32,115 nt of DNA, taken from positions 1 through 32,115 of the forward strand of contig CAZMCT010000031.1 of assembly GCA_964564785.1 (NCBI GenBank). Direction: 5' to 3'. Shown one piece after another: positions 18,632-30,825 of the stretch. Under the pieces are notes generated by a model that did no database searches, had not been told where the DNA came from, and saw only the letters and a list, made by a program, of their open reading frames with translations. This DNA comes from CAZMCT01 sp964564785 (GTDB lineage: Bacteria > Planctomycetota > Phycisphaerae > UBA1845 > Fen-1342). The stretch's first letter is position 1, and every line of letters starts with the position of its first letter. The translations under genes were made by a program, and so were the position numbers.

Positions 18632-19675
18632 CTACGGCACCACGTCCTCGCGGCACACGACCCGAAACGCCGCGATCGCCTGGTCAATCTGGCTCTTGGA
18701 CACGTCCAGGTGCGTGACCGCCCGGGCCTTCTGGGGCGCGGTCGCCAGAATCCAGACGTCGTGCTCGCGCAGCCGGGCCACGAAGTCCGCGGCCGTGCCG
18801 TGCATCGCGTCGATCTCGAAAATCAAGATGTTGGTCTCGACCGTGGCCGGATCGAGTCGGATGCCGGGCAGCTCGGCGATCCCCTCGGCCAGTCGGCGGG
18901 CGTTGGCGTGGTCCTCGACCAGCCGTTCCACGTTGTGATCCAGTGCGTAGAGCGCCGCTGCCGCCAGAATCCCCGCCTGCCGCATCGCCCCGCCGAACAT
19001 CTTGCGAAAACGGTGGCAGCGGGCGACGAACGGCCGGGGACCGGCCACGACCGACCCGACCGGCGCCCCGAGCCCCTTCGAGAAGCACATCGAGACCGAA
19101 TCGGTGTGCCGCGTGTAGTCGGTCGGCTTCAGCCGGCGGGCCACGCACGCGTTCATCAACCGCGCTCCGTCCAGGTGCACGTGCAGCCCGTGGCGGTCGG
19201 CCACCGCCCGCATGCCCGCCACGTGCTCCAGCGGCCAGATCGACCCGCCCCCGCGGTTGTTCGTGTTCTCGATGATGATCATCCGCGTGTGCGGCGAGTG
19301 GACGTTGTTGGGCCGCACGACCGCCTCGGCTTGCGCGGGGGTGAAGATGCCGCGTTGCCCCGCCAGGATGCGCAGGCTGCAACCCGACAGCGCGGCCGGC
19401 CCACCCGTTTCGTAGTTGTAGCTGTGCGTGGTCTCGTCGATGATCAGCTCGTCCCCCGGCTCCGTCACCGCACGGATTGCGACCTGGTTGGCCATGCTGC
19501 CCGACGGCACGAACAAGGCCGCTTCCTTCCCCAGCAACTCGGCCGCCCGCTCCTGGAGCCGCAACACGGTGGGGTCGTCGCCCAGGACGTCGTCGCCGAC
19601 CTCCGCGTTCGCGATCGCCCGCCGCATCTCCGGGCTCGGACGCGTCACCGTGTCGCTGCGCAGATCAACGGCCAT
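18632..19675 (-). CDS. ltaE: Low-specificity L-threonine aldolase
   Basis: PLP-dependent retro-aldol cleavage of L-threonine or L-allo-threonine to glycine and acetaldehyde; cytoplasmic fold-type I enzyme of 347 residues, the normal length. The N terminus VDLRSDTVTRPS is diagnostic. His84 (THSYNYE) is the ring-stacking residue, HLDGARL (167-173) supplies the PLP-binding Asp and Arg, and Lys200 (CFSKGLGAPVGS) forms the Schiff base. The start codon overlaps the end of the preceding secreted-protein gene by 11 bases, suggesting translational coupling. The stop lies less than ten bases from a heptamer-repeat arm. Confidence 0.95.
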   Translation of the reverse strand: MAVDLRSDTVTRPSPEMRRAIANAEVGDDVLGDDPTVLRLQERAAELLGKEAALFVPSGSMANQVAIRAVTEPGDELIIDETTHSYNYETGGPAALSGCSLRILAGQRGIFTPAQAEAVVRPNNVHSPHTRMIIIENTNNRGGGSIWPLEHVAGMRAVADRHGLHVHLDGARLMNACVARRLKPTDYTRHTDSVSMCFSKGLGAPVGSVVAGPRPFVARCHRFRKMFGGAMRQAGILAAAALYALDHNVERLVEDHANARRLAEGIAELPGIRLDPATVETNILIFEIDAMHGTAADFVARLREHDVWILATAPQKARAVTHLDVSKSQIDQAIAAFRVVCREDVVP

Positions 19676-20597
19676 GCGTCCGCTCCTTGTCCTGGCGCGC
19701 CTGGCGGGCCACGATTTCGGCCACGCGGTCGAGTTCTTTCGCTTGCAGATCGGGCTTGGCCTTCTCGAAGAACTTGCGGTCTTTCATGCTCCTGATCTGG
19801 CAAATCTTCCCGATGATCCGGTACAACTCGTAATCGAACGCGCCCTCCTTGCTGATTTCCTCCAACAGCAGCTCGGCCGCAGCGGGCGTGCCTTTCTCCA
19901 GCGCCTTCGTCGCCGCCCCATCGCCCGCGCGGGCCGCCTCGAGCAGCGCCGTGACCGCGGCTTTCGTCGACAGGACCCCCAGCGCGTCGTAGGCCGCGGT
20001 GCGCACCCCGGCGTCCAGCTTCTCGCGCTTGAGCAGCGCGAGCACGTCCTTGTCCGCCCCGGCGATTCTCAGGCTCCCGATCCGGCTCAGCGCCCCCTTC
20101 AGCCCGTCCGGCGGCGTCTTCGGGTCCTCCAGCTTCGGCTTGATCTCCGTCTCGTAGATCTGCTTGCGGTAGACCTCGAGCACGCTCTCCAGCTTCTGCA
20201 CCAGCGAGTCGGCCTGTGTCAGCCCGTTTGCGCTGATGTCCCCGAGCACTCTCCCCTCGGGCGACACGAACGACATCATCATGTTGGCCGTCTCGGACAG
20301 CCCGAAGTCCTTCAACTGGTCGCGATTCGCGCTCCGCGAGAGCTTCAGCGGCACAAAGCTGCGGTTGACGATCGCATGCACACGCGGGTCCGACATGGCC
20401 CGTTTCTGCGCCTGCTCCAGGTCGTTGTCGCGGTCGCGCATCGAGCTGAGCACGTACACCATCAGCAGCCGGCCGCTGTTTTGCGCCTCGCGCACGGCCT
20501 GCTGCGGGTCCGTGATCCAATTCAGCTCGCCGCTCTGCGCAGCGGCGAGGGCGGCCAGCATCCAAGCCCCGAGCATCAGCGGGAGAAGGCGGTTCAT
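19665..20597 (-). CDS. Secreted thioredoxin-fold protein with a helical repeat tail
   Basis: 310 residues. A Sec signal peptide (MNRLLPLMLGAWMLAALAAA) is followed by a thioredoxin-like segment (about 25-135: W at the start of the first helix, GRLLMVYVLSS, FVPLKL, FVSPEGRVLGDI). There is no CxxC redox motif, so it is not a thiol oxidoreductase in the usual sense. The rest is helical with HEAT-like character (GVRTAAYDALGVLSTKAAVTALLEAA). Its stop overlaps the ltaE start by 11 bases, but the functional link to a cytoplasmic aldolase is unclear. Function unknown; a periplasmic scaffold is a guess. Confidence 0.75.
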   Translation of the reverse strand: MNRLLPLMLGAWMLAALAAAQSGELNWITDPQQAVREAQNSGRLLMVYVLSSMRDRDNDLEQAQKRAMSDPRVHAIVNRSFVPLKLSRSANRDQLKDFGLSETANMMMSFVSPEGRVLGDISANGLTQADSLVQKLESVLEVYRKQIYETEIKPKLEDPKTPPDGLKGALSRIGSLRIAGADKDVLALLKREKLDAGVRTAAYDALGVLSTKAAVTALLEAARAGDGAATKALEKGTPAAAELLLEEISKEGAFDYELYRIIGKICQIRSMKDRKFFEKAKPDLQAKELDRVAEIVARQARQDKERTHGR

Positions 20598-20648
20598 GGC
20601 GAGTCTCCTGAGCGGCGCGGCCGGCGGCTGCCCGCCGGCCGGCGCCCA

Positions 20649-21461
20649 CTACAGTGTACCCGCGGCGCGGTCCGGATGCCGAGGACCTGCGCTCCGATTC
20701 ACGGCCCGGAACCAGGTGAGGCGCCCGTTCCGCCACGTGCGCTCGACGTCGAACCAGCGCTCGAGGTAGGCCAGCAGCTCTTCGTCGCCGGGTTTGCGGT
20801 GCAGCTCGCCGACGATCACGCCCGTGCCGCGCAGCACCCCGGGCGGGAAGCTGGTCAGGATCTCGTGCTCGGCGCCCTCGGTGTCGATCTTGATCAGGTC
20901 GATTGCCGGCAGCTTCAGCCGCGTGAGCACCTCGGGCACGGCCACGACCGGAAGCGTCGGCGTGTCGGGCGGCGGGGTGCGCCCAGGCCGCAGGAACCCT
21001 CCGCCGCCGAAATTGCGCGGGTCGTCGGACCGCACGTACGGGCGGTCTTCGGTGCGCGGCCCGAGCCCGAACGGCAGGGCGGTGATTTGCGGAAAAGCCG
21101 CCACATTCGAGCGGAGCAGTTCGAAATTGTCGGGCAGCGGCTCGAACGCGACGATCTCGGCCCGCGGATAGCGCCGCGAAAGCCCGATGCTCACCGCGCC
21201 GATGTTCGCCCCGATGTCCAGGATCACGCGCGGCTCGAAGCCCGCCGGCGGCTCGTACTCGCGCGGCAGCCCCCCGCCCGCCAGGATCCGCACCAGCTTC
21301 GCGTCGCTCGTGCCCGTGCGAAACCGCAGCCGCCCCGGCAGCCCCGGCAGTCGAATCTCCGCCAGTCCCACCCGTCGCGTGTGCAGCAATAGACCCGCGC
21401 GCAGGCTGCGCGTCTGCACGGCCGTCCTGAGGAATTCCTGCGCGGCCAGAAGCGCGGGCAT
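20649..21461 (-). CDS. FkbM-family SAM-dependent methyltransferase
   Basis: 270-residue class I methyltransferase of the FkbM group, which usually O-methylates glycans or natural products. SAM motif I is ILDIGANIG (80-88), the acidic residue after strand 2 is in IVAFEPLPDNF, and the FkbM hallmark DLIKIDTEGAEHEI lies near 190. It starts 7 bases after the stop of the glycosyltransferase gene on the same strand, so the two are very probably one operon, pointing to modification of a surface sugar. Confidence 0.88.
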   Translation of the reverse strand: MPALLAAQEFLRTAVQTRSLRAGLLLHTRRVGLAEIRLPGLPGRLRFRTGTSDAKLVRILAGGGLPREYEPPAGFEPRVILDIGANIGAVSIGLSRRYPRAEIVAFEPLPDNFELLRSNVAAFPQITALPFGLGPRTEDRPYVRSDDPRNFGGGGFLRPGRTPPPDTPTLPVVAVPEVLTRLKLPAIDLIKIDTEGAEHEILTSFPPGVLRGTGVIVGELHRKPGDEELLAYLERWFDVERTWRNGRLTWFRAVNRSAGPRHPDRAAGTL

Positions 21462-21468
21462 GCCCTTG

Positions 21469-23883
21469 TTATCGGCTGTTCTCCGCGCCGGCTGGACCGG
21501 CCGGCGCGGCCGCTGTGCCGGCTTCCATTCGGTACGGCCGCCCGGCGCGGTACAGCTCCAGCCGCGCTTCGAGCTCGAGCGCGCTGCGTTCCTGACCGGC
21601 CGCCCGCGACGCTGCGATTGCCTGCTCGGTCACCTGCACGGCACGCTCGAACTGCCCGTTCTCGGCCAGCGCCGCCGCGAGCGTGTTGAGCAGACTCGTG
21701 CTCGGCCGGCCGGCCACATGCAAAGCGCGCTCGGCCAGCTCGACGGCCTGGGGGCCGTTGCGCAACCCGGCATCCGGCGCCGTGGCCCGCAGCCACGCCA
21801 GGGCCTTGAGTAGCGGTTCGCTCTGCGGGAACCGCGCCACGGCCTCCGTCAACACGCTGGCCGCTTGGGCGAGCTGCCCGGACTTGACGAGTGCAGCCGC
21901 GAGGCCCTGGGCCGCAGTAGCGCTACCGGGATCGACCTGGAGGGCGGCTGCGTAGGTCCGGGCCGCCGCGTCCCATTGTGCGAGGCGGGCCTGCGTCTCG
22001 GCGAGCTGTAGGCGTGGCCGCAGCCAGGTGGGCTGGCGCGCCACCGCGGCCTCGAAGTGCGGCAGTGCGTCGGCCGGCCGGCCCACCGCGACGAGATACT
22101 CGCCGTAGTATGAGCGGGCCTCGGGATGATCCGGAGCGAGTTCGAGGGCGGCGGTGAGCTCTGGCCCGGCCTCCTCGGGGCGCCCGAAGCGGAGCAGCCA
22201 GATGGCCAGGCCGATGCGCTGCGCGGGGTCGTTCGGGCGCAGGCCGATCGCCGCGCGCCATTCGGCGATGGCGCGGTCGCGATCCTGCGGCGCGCTCAGG
22301 CCGCGTTCGCTGTAGTGGACCGCGAGATTCTGGTGTCCCATGCCCTCGGTTTGCTGGAGATGAAAGCCGATCGGCGGCGGGTTGCTGAGTACGAACAGCA
22401 GTCCGGCCGCGCCGAACAAGGCGTAGCGCCACATCGCCCCGCGCTCGCGTCCCCGCCACAGCGCGGGCCAGCGTGCCAGGCCGTCCGCGGCGAGCACCAT
22501 CAGCACGGGAACTACTGGCAGCCGGTAGCGCCCCGGGCAGAAGAACACGACGACGGTCGCCATCGTCACCAGCCCGTAAGCGAGCGGCAGTGTCCACGCC
22601 CGCCATCCACCTGCGGCGGGAGCGTCCGCGCGGGACGGCCCGTGTCCGATCAGCGGCAGCGCCGCAAACGCCAGGGCCGCCACGACTGGAAAGCACAGCA
22701 GGTACAGAAACGAAGTCTCCGACAGCCGCGCGAAAAACCAGTCCGGCTGGTTGTTCGGAATCTCGACCGGGCTCCAGAACAGCCGCAGCTTCCGCCACGT
22801 CAGCGCGAGCCAGTCGCCCGGGTGCTCGAGGATCCACGCCCACCCGCGCTTGTACCAGTAATCCGAGACTTCGCGCTCGCTCAGCGCCCGGCCGAGTTCG
22901 AGCTGCGGGATGCGGTGCGTGTCCTCGTAGCCGCCGCGCCAGTCGGCCCGCGTCCCCGGCACGACCGCGCCGATGCCGTCGGCCTGTGGGTTGTTGCCGA
23001 TGTAGAAGTTCACGCCGCCGTTCGTCGCGATCAGCACCCACTCGCCGCCCACCACGCGGTTGCGGATCGTCACGGGCAGAATCGCCACGGCCGCGCCGAC
23101 CAGTACCAGTCCGATCGCCGCGATCCGTTGCGAGATGGGCCGAGCCGCGGATGTCCGAGCCGCGACCGGGCGGGAGGGGTTCAGCGGCGCCAAGCGCCAT
23201 GCCCGCACAAACCAGATCCACAGCGCCAGCACCGGGCCCAGCGCCAGCACGTTCGGCCGGGCCGTGGCCGACAATCCCCATAGCACACCCGCCAGCGCGA
23301 ACAACGTCAGCCGCCACGTCCGCACCGCCGCCAGCAGCACCAGCAGCAGGGCGACGTTCAGAAAGACCTCGACGCCGACCGTCAGCAGCAGCGTGTCGAA
23401 GTGGATAAATGGCCAATACAGCGCCGCGAGCAGACCGGCGATGAGCGCCGCCGGCGACCCGCTCAGCACGCTTCCCAGCCGGGCGATCAGGCCGCACGTC
23501 AGCGCGCCCAGCACCGTCCCCAGGGCCCGGCCGGCGACGACGCTCGGTCCAAACACCGTGTACATGCCCGCCAAGAGGTAGTAGTACAGCGGCGCGCGGA
23601 AATACGGCACCGCGCCGAGCCCCCGGCCCGCGGCGATCGCCCGCGCCCACTCGTCGTGCATCTGCTCGTCCATTGTGGGCGCCCAGAAGAACGGGTTGTG
23701 CCGCGCCTGCCCCCACAGGTGCAGCAGCCGCACGAGCAGCGCGACGAGCACCACGGCCACGAGCGGCAAACCCTCGCGGCGCCAATAGGCCGGGCCGCGC
23801 TCGGCCGCGCCCGCAGTCGCAGCGGCTATGTTGGAGGGGCCGGAACTCACGGGACGGATTGTAACGACGCAGGCGCGGGCCAC
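21469..23883 (-). CDS. GT39/ArnT-like membrane glycosyltransferase with C-terminal TPRs
   Basis: 804 residues. The N-terminal two thirds has about ten membrane helices and the GT-C layout, with an acidic first outer loop (APTMDEQMHDEW) where the catalytic Asp of protein mannosyltransferase/ArnT-like enzymes lies, followed by YFRAPLYYYL. Residues from about 560 to 770 form TPR-like repeats (GLRPNDPAQRIGLAIWLL, ELAPDHPEARSYYGEYL, QVDPGSATAAQGLAAALV). Such enzymes transfer sugars from polyprenyl-phosphate donors on the outer membrane face. The start is a GTG at 23883 or another GTG at 23850; no ATG fits. It is the first gene of a probable operon with the FkbM methyltransferase. Confidence 0.85.
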   Translation of the reverse strand: MARACVVTIRPVSSGPSNIAAATAGAAERGPAYWRREGLPLVAVVLVALLVRLLHLWGQARHNPFFWAPTMDEQMHDEWARAIAAGRGLGAVPYFRAPLYYYLLAGMYTVFGPSVVAGRALGTVLGALTCGLIARLGSVLSGSPAALIAGLLAALYWPFIHFDTLLLTVGVEVFLNVALLLVLLAAVRTWRLTLFALAGVLWGLSATARPNVLALGPVLALWIWFVRAWRLAPLNPSRPVAARTSAARPISQRIAAIGLVLVGAAVAILPVTIRNRVVGGEWVLIATNGGVNFYIGNNPQADGIGAVVPGTRADWRGGYEDTHRIPQLELGRALSEREVSDYWYKRGWAWILEHPGDWLALTWRKLRLFWSPVEIPNNQPDWFFARLSETSFLYLLCFPVVAALAFAALPLIGHGPSRADAPAAGGWRAWTLPLAYGLVTMATVVVFFCPGRYRLPVVPVLMVLAADGLARWPALWRGRERGAMWRYALFGAAGLLFVLSNPPPIGFHLQQTEGMGHQNLAVHYSERGLSAPQDRDRAIAEWRAAIGLRPNDPAQRIGLAIWLLRFGRPEEAGPELTAALELAPDHPEARSYYGEYLVAVGRPADALPHFEAAVARQPTWLRPRLQLAETQARLAQWDAAARTYAAALQVDPGSATAAQGLAAALVKSGQLAQAASVLTEAVARFPQSEPLLKALAWLRATAPDAGLRNGPQAVELAERALHVAGRPSTSLLNTLAAALAENGQFERAVQVTEQAIAASRAAGQERSALELEARLELYRAGRPYRMEAGTAAAPAGPAGAENSR

Positions 23884-24000
23884 GCTGCGCGGGGCGGGGC
23901 TACTTCTGTCCGTGGCCAGATTCCTCCGCGCCGCGCGCGGCGGTCGGAATGACAGCGCGTCATCCCCCCCAATCCCCGATCCCGACGCAGCGTCCGCCCC

Positions 24001-24049
24001 TGTTCCCTGTTCCCTGTTCCCTGTTCCCTGTTCCCTGTTCCCTGTTCCC
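24001..24049. repeat. Solo tandem array, seven exact TGTTCCC heptamers
   Basis: Seven perfect tandem copies of TGTTCCC (GGGAACA on the other strand). The array ends three bases before the dnaE2 stop codon on the plus-strand map. No complementary array is found within about 100 bases, so this is a single arm, not a hairpin. Confidence 0.95.
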
Positions 24050-24052
24050 TTC

Positions 24053-27970
<3,918 letters not shown>

Positions 27971-28134
27971 GGCAGCATCCGTCCGGCCGTCCTGCCGCCC
28001 GCCACGGCCGGCTCCGCTCCATTCTCCAACCGGTATGATACCTAACAAATTGCGAACAGTAAAGCGGGCTGGCTGCCGGACTGCCCCCACCCCCCGCCTT
28101 GCCGCGACACTACCGCCGCGGGAGACTGTCGCCC

Positions 28135-28419
28135 ATGTCGCTCGAATTGTACATTCCCGGCGCGGTGCTGTTCGCGGGCCGAGCCATCGCCGATCCGGTC
28201 GCGGTCACGTTGTACGACCCCGACAGCGACGACCCACACGGATCGCTGACAGCCGGCGCCCCGCCCGCCGCGGGGGAGCGCGGTCCGCTGGTGGTGCACG
28301 GCATACGCGACGGCAGTGAATGGGAAGTGCGACTCGACGAGATCGAGATCAGCCGCAGCACCGCGGTCGGGTGCGAGTTCACTATCTTCGGCCGGCCGCA
28401 ACGCCGCAAGCTGGGTTGA
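28135..28419 (+). CDS. Small hypothetical protein
   Basis: 94 residues, not recognised. It begins MSLELYIPGAVLFAGRAIAD and contains VAVTLYDPDSDDPHG, GPLVVHGIRDGSEWEVRLDEIEIS and a basic C terminus (GRPQRRKLG). The mix of beta-type hydrophobic strands and acidic turns looks like a real protein. The ATG has GGGAGA upstream; an in-frame ATG at 28099 adds 12 residues. It is divergent from dnaE2 with about 160 bases between starts. An overlapping minus-strand ORF has a shadow-like composition. Confidence 0.55.
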   Translation: MSLELYIPGAVLFAGRAIADPVAVTLYDPDSDDPHGSLTAGAPPAAGERGPLVVHGIRDGSEWEVRLDEIEISRSTAVGCEFTIFGRPQRRKLG

Positions 28420-28430
28420 CGCGCCGCGTG

Positions 28431-28459
28431 TTGCCCCCGACCGCCTGCGCGTGTAGTTT
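28431..28459 (+). promoter_or_regulatory. Putative promoter producing a leaderless methyltransferase mRNA
   Basis: TTGCCC and TAGTTT are exactly 17 bases apart, and the -10 element ends only 6 bases before the ATG at 28466. No Shine-Dalgarno sequence is present, so the transcript would start at or near the initiation codon. Confidence 0.5.
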
Positions 28460-28465
28460 GACCAG

Positions 28466-29395
28466 ATGCCGCGCCCGCCTCGCACGCCCGGTTCGCCGGA
28501 CGAGCCGCGGCGGCCGGAGCACGGCCCCGGCCGCGGGGCGCGCCGCGGGCGGGGGCCGCGTCGTTCTCCGCCACGCGGGCATCGTCCGCCGCTCCGGCCA
28601 AGCGAGCCGCTGGCGGGGAGTTGGGATCACGTCGCGGACTGGTACGACCGGCTGGTGGGGGACGAGGGATCGGACTATCACCAGCATGTCATCCTGCCTT
28701 CAGTGATCCGGTTGCTGGCCCCGCAGGCGGGCGAGCGGTTCCTCGACCTGTGCTGCGGCCAGGGCGTTCTGGCGCGTCAACTGATCGAGCATCGCCCCGA
28801 GCTCGTGCTGGGGATCGACGCGAGCCCGCGCCTGATCGCGGCCGCGCGGGCCCGTTCGTTGGGCGAGTCACGCATCCGCTTCGAGGTTTGCGACGCCCGC
28901 CGGCTCGGCGAACTGGCCGACGGCACATTCGACGCGGCCACCGTCGTGATGGCCCTCCAGGACCTCGACGGGCTCGACGACGTCTGCCGCGAGCTGGCCC
29001 GCGCCCTGCGCAGCGGCGGACGCGCCGTCTTCATCATCATGCACCCCTGTTTCCGCATCCCGCGACAGTCCGAATGGGGCTGGGACGAATCGAAGAAGAC
29101 GCAATTTCGCCGCATCGACCGCTACATGACCCCCTTGACAATCCCGATCGCCACGCACCCCGGCCGCGAGCCCGGCCAGCAGACGCTCTACCATCACCGC
29201 CCGCTGGCCGACTACCTCAACGCCCTCGGGCGGGCCGGTCTGGCCGTGGTGGCGACGGAGGAGCCGTGTACCCACCGCCGCGCGCAGCCCGGGGGGCGCA
29301 GCCGCGGCGAGAACCGCGCGGCCGATGAGTTCCCCGTGTTCCTCGCGCTAAAGGCCGTGCGGGTGACTCTTCCGACCGCTGCACCGCCGCGTTAG
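28466..29395 (+). CDS. Class I SAM-dependent methyltransferase
   Basis: 309 residues. After a Pro/Arg-rich disordered N terminus of about 48 residues, a methyltransferase-11-like Rossmann domain has motif I FLDLCCGQG (92-100), the acidic strand-2 end VLGIDASPRLI, CDARRLGELADGTFDAATVVMALQ and the post-motif ALRSGGRAVFIIMHPCFRIP. The substrate is unknown; small-molecule or quinone-type methyltransferases share this layout. The ATG lacks a Shine-Dalgarno sequence and sits directly after a promoter-like sequence. If translation began later, the basic tail would be lost. It is followed by the oxidoreductase gene after 88 bases. Confidence 0.85.
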   Translation: MPRPPRTPGSPDEPRRPEHGPGRGARRGRGPRRSPPRGHRPPLRPSEPLAGSWDHVADWYDRLVGDEGSDYHQHVILPSVIRLLAPQAGERFLDLCCGQGVLARQLIEHRPELVLGIDASPRLIAAARARSLGESRIRFEVCDARRLGELADGTFDAATVVMALQDLDGLDDVCRELARALRSGGRAVFIIMHPCFRIPRQSEWGWDESKKTQFRRIDRYMTPLTIPIATHPGREPGQQTLYHHRPLADYLNALGRAGLAVVATEEPCTHRRAQPGGRSRGENRAADEFPVFLALKAVRVTLPTAAPPR

Positions 29396-29483
29396 ATTGT
29401 GCGGCGCGGGCGGCCGCGTGGGGCGAGGCGTGCCGGGAGTAGCGGCCGCGCCAGGGTCTCGGTTTGGGGTCAGCGAGGTGCGC

Positions 29484-30761
29484 ATGTCCGAAGCAGCGAG
29501 TGTTTCGCGGCGGCAGTTTCTGCGGGGTGCTGCGGCTGCGGCCGCGTTTCCGTACCTCTGGACGAAACCCGCCTGGGGCAAGCCGCTGCCCAGCGAGCAG
29601 ATCGGCTTGGGGCTCATCGGCGTGGGCAATATGGGCGGGGCGCACTTGTCGGGCCTGGTGCACAACCGCGACTTTCAGATCCTGGCGATCTGCGACGTGC
29701 ATCGCGAGCGGCGCGAGAACGCGAGGCAGGCCGTGGTCGAGGCCTACGCCGCCGAACGGGCGGACGGCACGTTCAAGGGTTGCGAAACGTACAACGAATA
29801 CGAGCGTCTGCTGGAGCGGCCGGACATTGACGCGGTGCTGATCGCGGTGCCCGACCATTGGCATGCCCTGATCGCGATCGCCGCCTGCCGCGCGGGCAAG
29901 GACGTGTATTGCGAGAAGCCGTTGTCGCTGACGATCCGCGAGGCGGAGCAGATGGTCGCGGCGGCGCGGCGCTACGGGCGCGTGTTTCAGACAGGCAGCC
30001 AGCAGCGCTCGGAGTCGAACTTCCGGCTGGCGTGCGAGCTGGTCCGCAGCGGCCGGATCGGCGAACTGAAAACGGTGAACGTCGGGGTGGGCGGTCCCAG
30101 TAAGGAGGCCTACCTGCCCGCGGAACCGATTCCCGACGGATTCGACTGGGACCGCTGGCTCGGCCCGACCCCCGTGCACCCGTACAACGCCGAACGGTGC
30201 AGCGGCAACTACGGCGGTGGCTGGCGTCTCATCCGCGACTACTCCGGCGGCATGATGACGGATTGGGGTGCGCACCACTTCGACATCGCCCAGTGGGGTA
30301 TGGGCATGGACGGCAACGGCCCCGTCGAGATCATCCCTCCCAACCTCGCCGAGAAGGGCACGCTGACCTATCGCTACGCCAGCGGCGTGATCGTCTACCA
30401 CGGGGGGGCCAACGGGGTTCTCTTCACGGGGACCGAGGGCAAGATCGAGGTCAACCGCGGCTATTTCCGCACCTGGCCGGAGAAGATTGGTCAAGCGCCG
30501 CTCGGCCCCAACGACGTCCACCTCTACGAGAGCCCCGGCCAGCTCCAGGACTGGGTCAACTGCATTCGCGCCCGACGGCGCCCGATCTGCGATGTCGAGA
30601 TCGGCGCCAGCTCCGTCACGGTCTGCCACCTCGGCAACATTGCGTGGTGGCTCGGGCGGACGCTGCATTGGGATCCGCAGAAGCGCAAACTTCTGAACGA
30701 CGAGGCCGCCGCGCGCTGGCTGGACCGGCCAAAGCGCGCCCCGTACCGGCTGCACCTGTAG
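29484..30761 (+). CDS. Tat-exported Gfo/Idh/MocA-family oxidoreductase
   Basis: 425 residues. A Tat signal (SRRQFLRG at 8-15, then an Ala-rich segment) directs export of the folded, cofactor-loaded enzyme. The NAD(P)-binding loop is GVGNMG (46-51), VPDHWHALIAI follows, and the Gfo/Idh active-site motif CEKP is at 143-146. The C-terminal domain has GGMMTDWGAHHFDIAQWGMG. Such exported dehydrogenases are very abundant in planctomycetes and probably act on sugars or cyclitols; the substrate is not predictable here. The ATG follows GAGGTG; the frame is open to 29397 without homology. The lipoprotein gene starts 64 bases after the stop and may be co-transcribed. Confidence 0.92.
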   Translation: MSEAASVSRRQFLRGAAAAAAFPYLWTKPAWGKPLPSEQIGLGLIGVGNMGGAHLSGLVHNRDFQILAICDVHRERRENARQAVVEAYAAERADGTFKGCETYNEYERLLERPDIDAVLIAVPDHWHALIAIAACRAGKDVYCEKPLSLTIREAEQMVAAARRYGRVFQTGSQQRSESNFRLACELVRSGRIGELKTVNVGVGGPSKEAYLPAEPIPDGFDWDRWLGPTPVHPYNAERCSGNYGGGWRLIRDYSGGMMTDWGAHHFDIAQWGMGMDGNGPVEIIPPNLAEKGTLTYRYASGVIVYHGGANGVLFTGTEGKIEVNRGYFRTWPEKIGQAPLGPNDVHLYESPGQLQDWVNCIRARRRPICDVEIGASSVTVCHLGNIAWWLGRTLHWDPQKRKLLNDEAAARWLDRPKRAPYRLHL

Positions 30762-30825
30762 TCCCTCGCGAACCGCGTCGCGCACCCGCGCCACGGCCCC
30801 AGGCCGCCTGAAAAAAGAGGTCGCC

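Noticed and set aside
24001..24049. CRISPR array
   Set aside because: The units are 7-base tandem copies with no spacers and no cas genes are nearby.
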